Shown piece after piece: positions 20,346 to 21,551 of a stretch of 21,551 nucleotides of DNA (its first letter is position 1; the number at the start of each line of letters is the position of its first letter). The notes under the pieces are model-generated. The model worked only from the letters and a program-made list of their open reading frames with translations, did not search any database and was not told where the DNA came from. This stretch comes from Diplocarpon mali (lineage: Eukaryota; Ascomycota; Leotiomycetes; Helotiales; Drepanopezizaceae). The stretch covers positions 1 through 21,551 of the forward strand of contig JAENRP010000520.1 in NCBI GenBank assembly GCA_024741835.1, written 5' to 3'. The position numbers were made by a program, and so were the translations under genes.

Positions 20346-20743
20346 AGAGGGAGCAGGAATAATACAAGAATAGGCCTAAGGGAAGACCAAAGATAAAGAG
20401 GGAGGAAGTACTATAAGCGGGCTCTCCGAAGATAAGAACTAGGACAATTCACTAGTTAAGGGTAGAATAGGTAATTGGTATTGCGCGCTATCTTTAAGTA
20501 TAATAGTAGTCCTATATATATACCCCTTTCTTAGTCCTTATCTAATTATATAACCTATATTATAAGATCTTCTACTTCTAGGTCTTTATATATGCTTTAA
20601 TTAACTTAAGTAGCGGCCTTTACTACTATTAGTAAAGAATATAAGACTTTTGCAAGTCGAGAATACTAATCCCTATTTGCAAAAACAATAAGTGCAAGTA
20701 AGGTTAGTACCTAAAGTCGTAAAGCTAAGGAGAGAAGAGAGGG
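20346..20743 (+). other. Possible Copia B 3' end (polypurine run and LTR-like DNA)
   Basis: No coding similarity. A purine-rich run aaagagggaggaag at about 20394-20407 is followed by DNA with a TATA-like stretch (cctatatatatac near 20512-20524). This is the layout expected of a polypurine tract followed by a 3' LTR. B's 5' LTR is not in the window, so the assignment cannot be tested here. It could be unrelated AT-rich DNA. Confidence 0.3.
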
Positions 20744-20766
20744 TTTTTTTTTTTTTTTTTTTTTTT
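20744..20766 (-). repeat. Poly-T run of 23 nt (poly-A on the minus strand)
   Basis: An uninterrupted run of 23 T, by far the longest homopolymer in the window. Read on the minus strand it is an A23 tail at the end of sequence coming from the right. It is followed within two bases by a 23-bp motif copy (20768-20790). Confidence 0.9.
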
Positions 20767-20767
20767 A

Positions 20768-20790
20768 ACTTGCAAGTCGGGCCTGCAAGT
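20768..20790 (-). repeat. 23-bp ACT...AGT motif, copy 6 (divergent)
   Basis: Left half ACTTGCAAGTC, right half GGGCCTGCAAGT, with a 6-bp perfect terminal inversion (ACTTGC/GCAAGT). It starts two bases after the poly-T run. Its orientation is uncertain. Confidence 0.65.
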
Positions 20791-20889
20791 GGATTTTAAA
20801 GAAATATATAAAGGGAGAGGGGGAAAGGGGGAGGTGCGGTAGTAAACGAATAAAAATGATAAAACTCCTTTTCCTCCTTTGGTAATACG

Positions 20890-20912
20890 ACTCCTAGGCT
20901 AGGCCCGCGAGT
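20890..20912 (+). repeat. 23-bp ACT...AGT motif, copy 7
   Basis: Left half ACTCCTAGGC, right half TAGGCCCGCGAGT, close to the consensus of the family. It lies in non-coding AT-rich DNA. Confidence 0.85.
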
Positions 20913-21283
20913 TAAAAGCTTAAAGTTATTAAAGCTATTAAATCGCAATTTTAAAGAAAATTCGAAGATAATTTCAAATAATCCTAAGTATATATATCTT
21001 AACTAACTTAAGAGGCGTCTTTGCTAAAGAAAATCCAGGCTTTATATAAAATTTGATTAATAATCTAGGAATTTCTTTAATATAATTGTATATAATTATT
21101 ATACTTTTTTAAAGTAATAACTTACTAATTTAACTTAAGGGAAGCTAGATTTAGGTATTTAGGATTCGCATATTAGTTTTTACCCTTTAAAGCCTATCGA
21201 TTACTAAACTAAAAGGCGTGATAATTTTCTTAAAGAAGGCCTTTAATTAAGGTTTCTAAATATTAGATATAGAGTTTAGAAAA

Positions 21284-21520
21284 CTAGGCTTCGAATTCCT
21301 TGATTTTTAAGGCAGATTTCACTCTTAGGCTTAGACTGCAAGTAAAGGGAATTACTATTAGATTTCTCTTTACTTCTTTAGTAACCTCTAAAGCCTTTGA
21401 ATATTCTTATACTAGGCTTTTAAGATCTTTAGTAAAGGAGGAAGTAGGCTCTTTTTCCTTTTCTATTACCTTAATAGTCCTTTTGCTAAGGTCTGATTTT
21501 AAGGCAAAGGTTAAGAAATC
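21284..21520 (-). pseudogene. Unassigned charged ORF-like fragment
   Basis: The minus-strand frame reads KDFLTFALKSDLSKRTIKV, then a charged, probably helical stretch ending near 21284 with TAG. One in-frame TAA could be RIP of CAA. The opposite strand is also open from 21300 to 21530, but its product is less protein-like, so I favour the minus strand weakly. A 23-bp motif copy (21321-21343) lies inside and is read from its ACT codon on either strand. I do not recognise the family. The fragment may continue beyond 21551. Confidence 0.3.
21321..21343 (+). repeat. 23-bp ACT...AGT motif, copy 8
   Basis: Left half ACTCTTAGGC, right half TTAGACTGCAAGT, which looks like a RIP-altered version of copies 5 and 7. 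It is preceded by gatttc and lies in the unassigned ORF-like fragment. Confidence 0.75.
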
Positions 21521-21551
21521 TTTAAATTAAATATATATTATAAGATTACAC

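Larger units (their letters stand above)
20767..21283. other. AT-rich stretch without recognisable gene
   Basis: Contains two 23-bp motif copies (20768-20790, 20890-20912) and a purine-rich segment at about 20809-20835. No domain was recognised on either strand. If the poly-A run is a retroposition tail, this is the 3' part of the retroposed sequence on the minus strand. Confidence 0.35.

Noticed and set aside
20646..20661. ACTTTTGCAAGTCGAG, similar to one end of motif copy 6
   Set aside because: No matching second half at 23 bp, so it is not counted as a motif copy.
21300..21530. 76-codon plus-strand open frame with a TTG start
   Set aside because: Not fully excluded, but the product is a low-complexity hydrophobic/Ser mix and the opposite strand reads better. 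Reported only as an ambiguity.
1..21551. tRNA, rRNA, CRISPR array or bacterial-type operon
   Set aside because: No cloverleaf with conserved box sequences, no rRNA core, no regularly spaced identical repeats with unique spacers, and no intact ORFs. The eight 23-bp motifs are irregularly spaced and lie inside transposon coding DNA.

Overview
This window looks like a gene-free, transposon-filled, AT-rich block from a filamentous ascomycete (Pezizomycotina). I see no intact host gene, tRNA, rRNA or CRISPR array. Almost everything recognisable is a decayed LTR retrotransposon carrying the mark of repeat-induced point mutation (RIP). Stops are almost all TAA/TAG where CAA, CAG or TGG is expected. 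Catalytic Asp has become Asn, and Cys and His have become Tyr, as C-to-T changes on either strand would produce. The two long copies of one element differ by transitions wherever I aligned them: 15 of 15 differences over 4201-4290 against 12758-12847. The fungal assignment is inferred from this and from the element families.

Layout. 1-345: LTR-like AT-rich remnant. About 340-2960, minus strand: a Ty3/Gypsy relic with gag, zinc knuckle, protease, RNase H and the integrase zinc finger, but no reverse transcriptase core. 2960-4183: non-coding sequence with degenerate direct repeats, ending in a short segment that largely escaped RIP. 4184-10789, plus strand: Ty1/Copia element A copy 1, truncated at its 5' end inside gag. 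10790-11778 and 19359-20345: two halves of a second Copia family, B, split by a complete copy of A. 11779-19358: element A copy 2, with 186-bp LTRs, a primer-binding site matching a half initiator-tRNA-Met, gag-pol in one frame, and a third ORF. 20346-21551: a possible B 3' end, a 23-nt poly-T run, and AT-rich sequence with one unassigned ORF-like stretch.

Element A has gag, protease, integrase, RT and RNase H in one reading frame. A separate ORF3 follows in the frame offset by two, between RNase H and the 3' LTR. Its inferred product has a Gly/Ser/Arg/Lys-rich N-terminal half, then a less biased half, and possibly a hydrophobic C-terminal stretch.

The most unusual signal is a 23-bp motif present eight times, always exactly 23 bp and always starting ACT and ending AGT. 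It occurs in the Gypsy relic, in Copia B and in the right flank, and I found none in either copy of A. In every coding context it lies between domains or outside catalytic cores and is read in the same codon phase. One copy is flanked by a perfect 7-bp direct repeat, so that insertion adds 30 bp and keeps the frame. It behaves like a very small dispersed mobile insertion.
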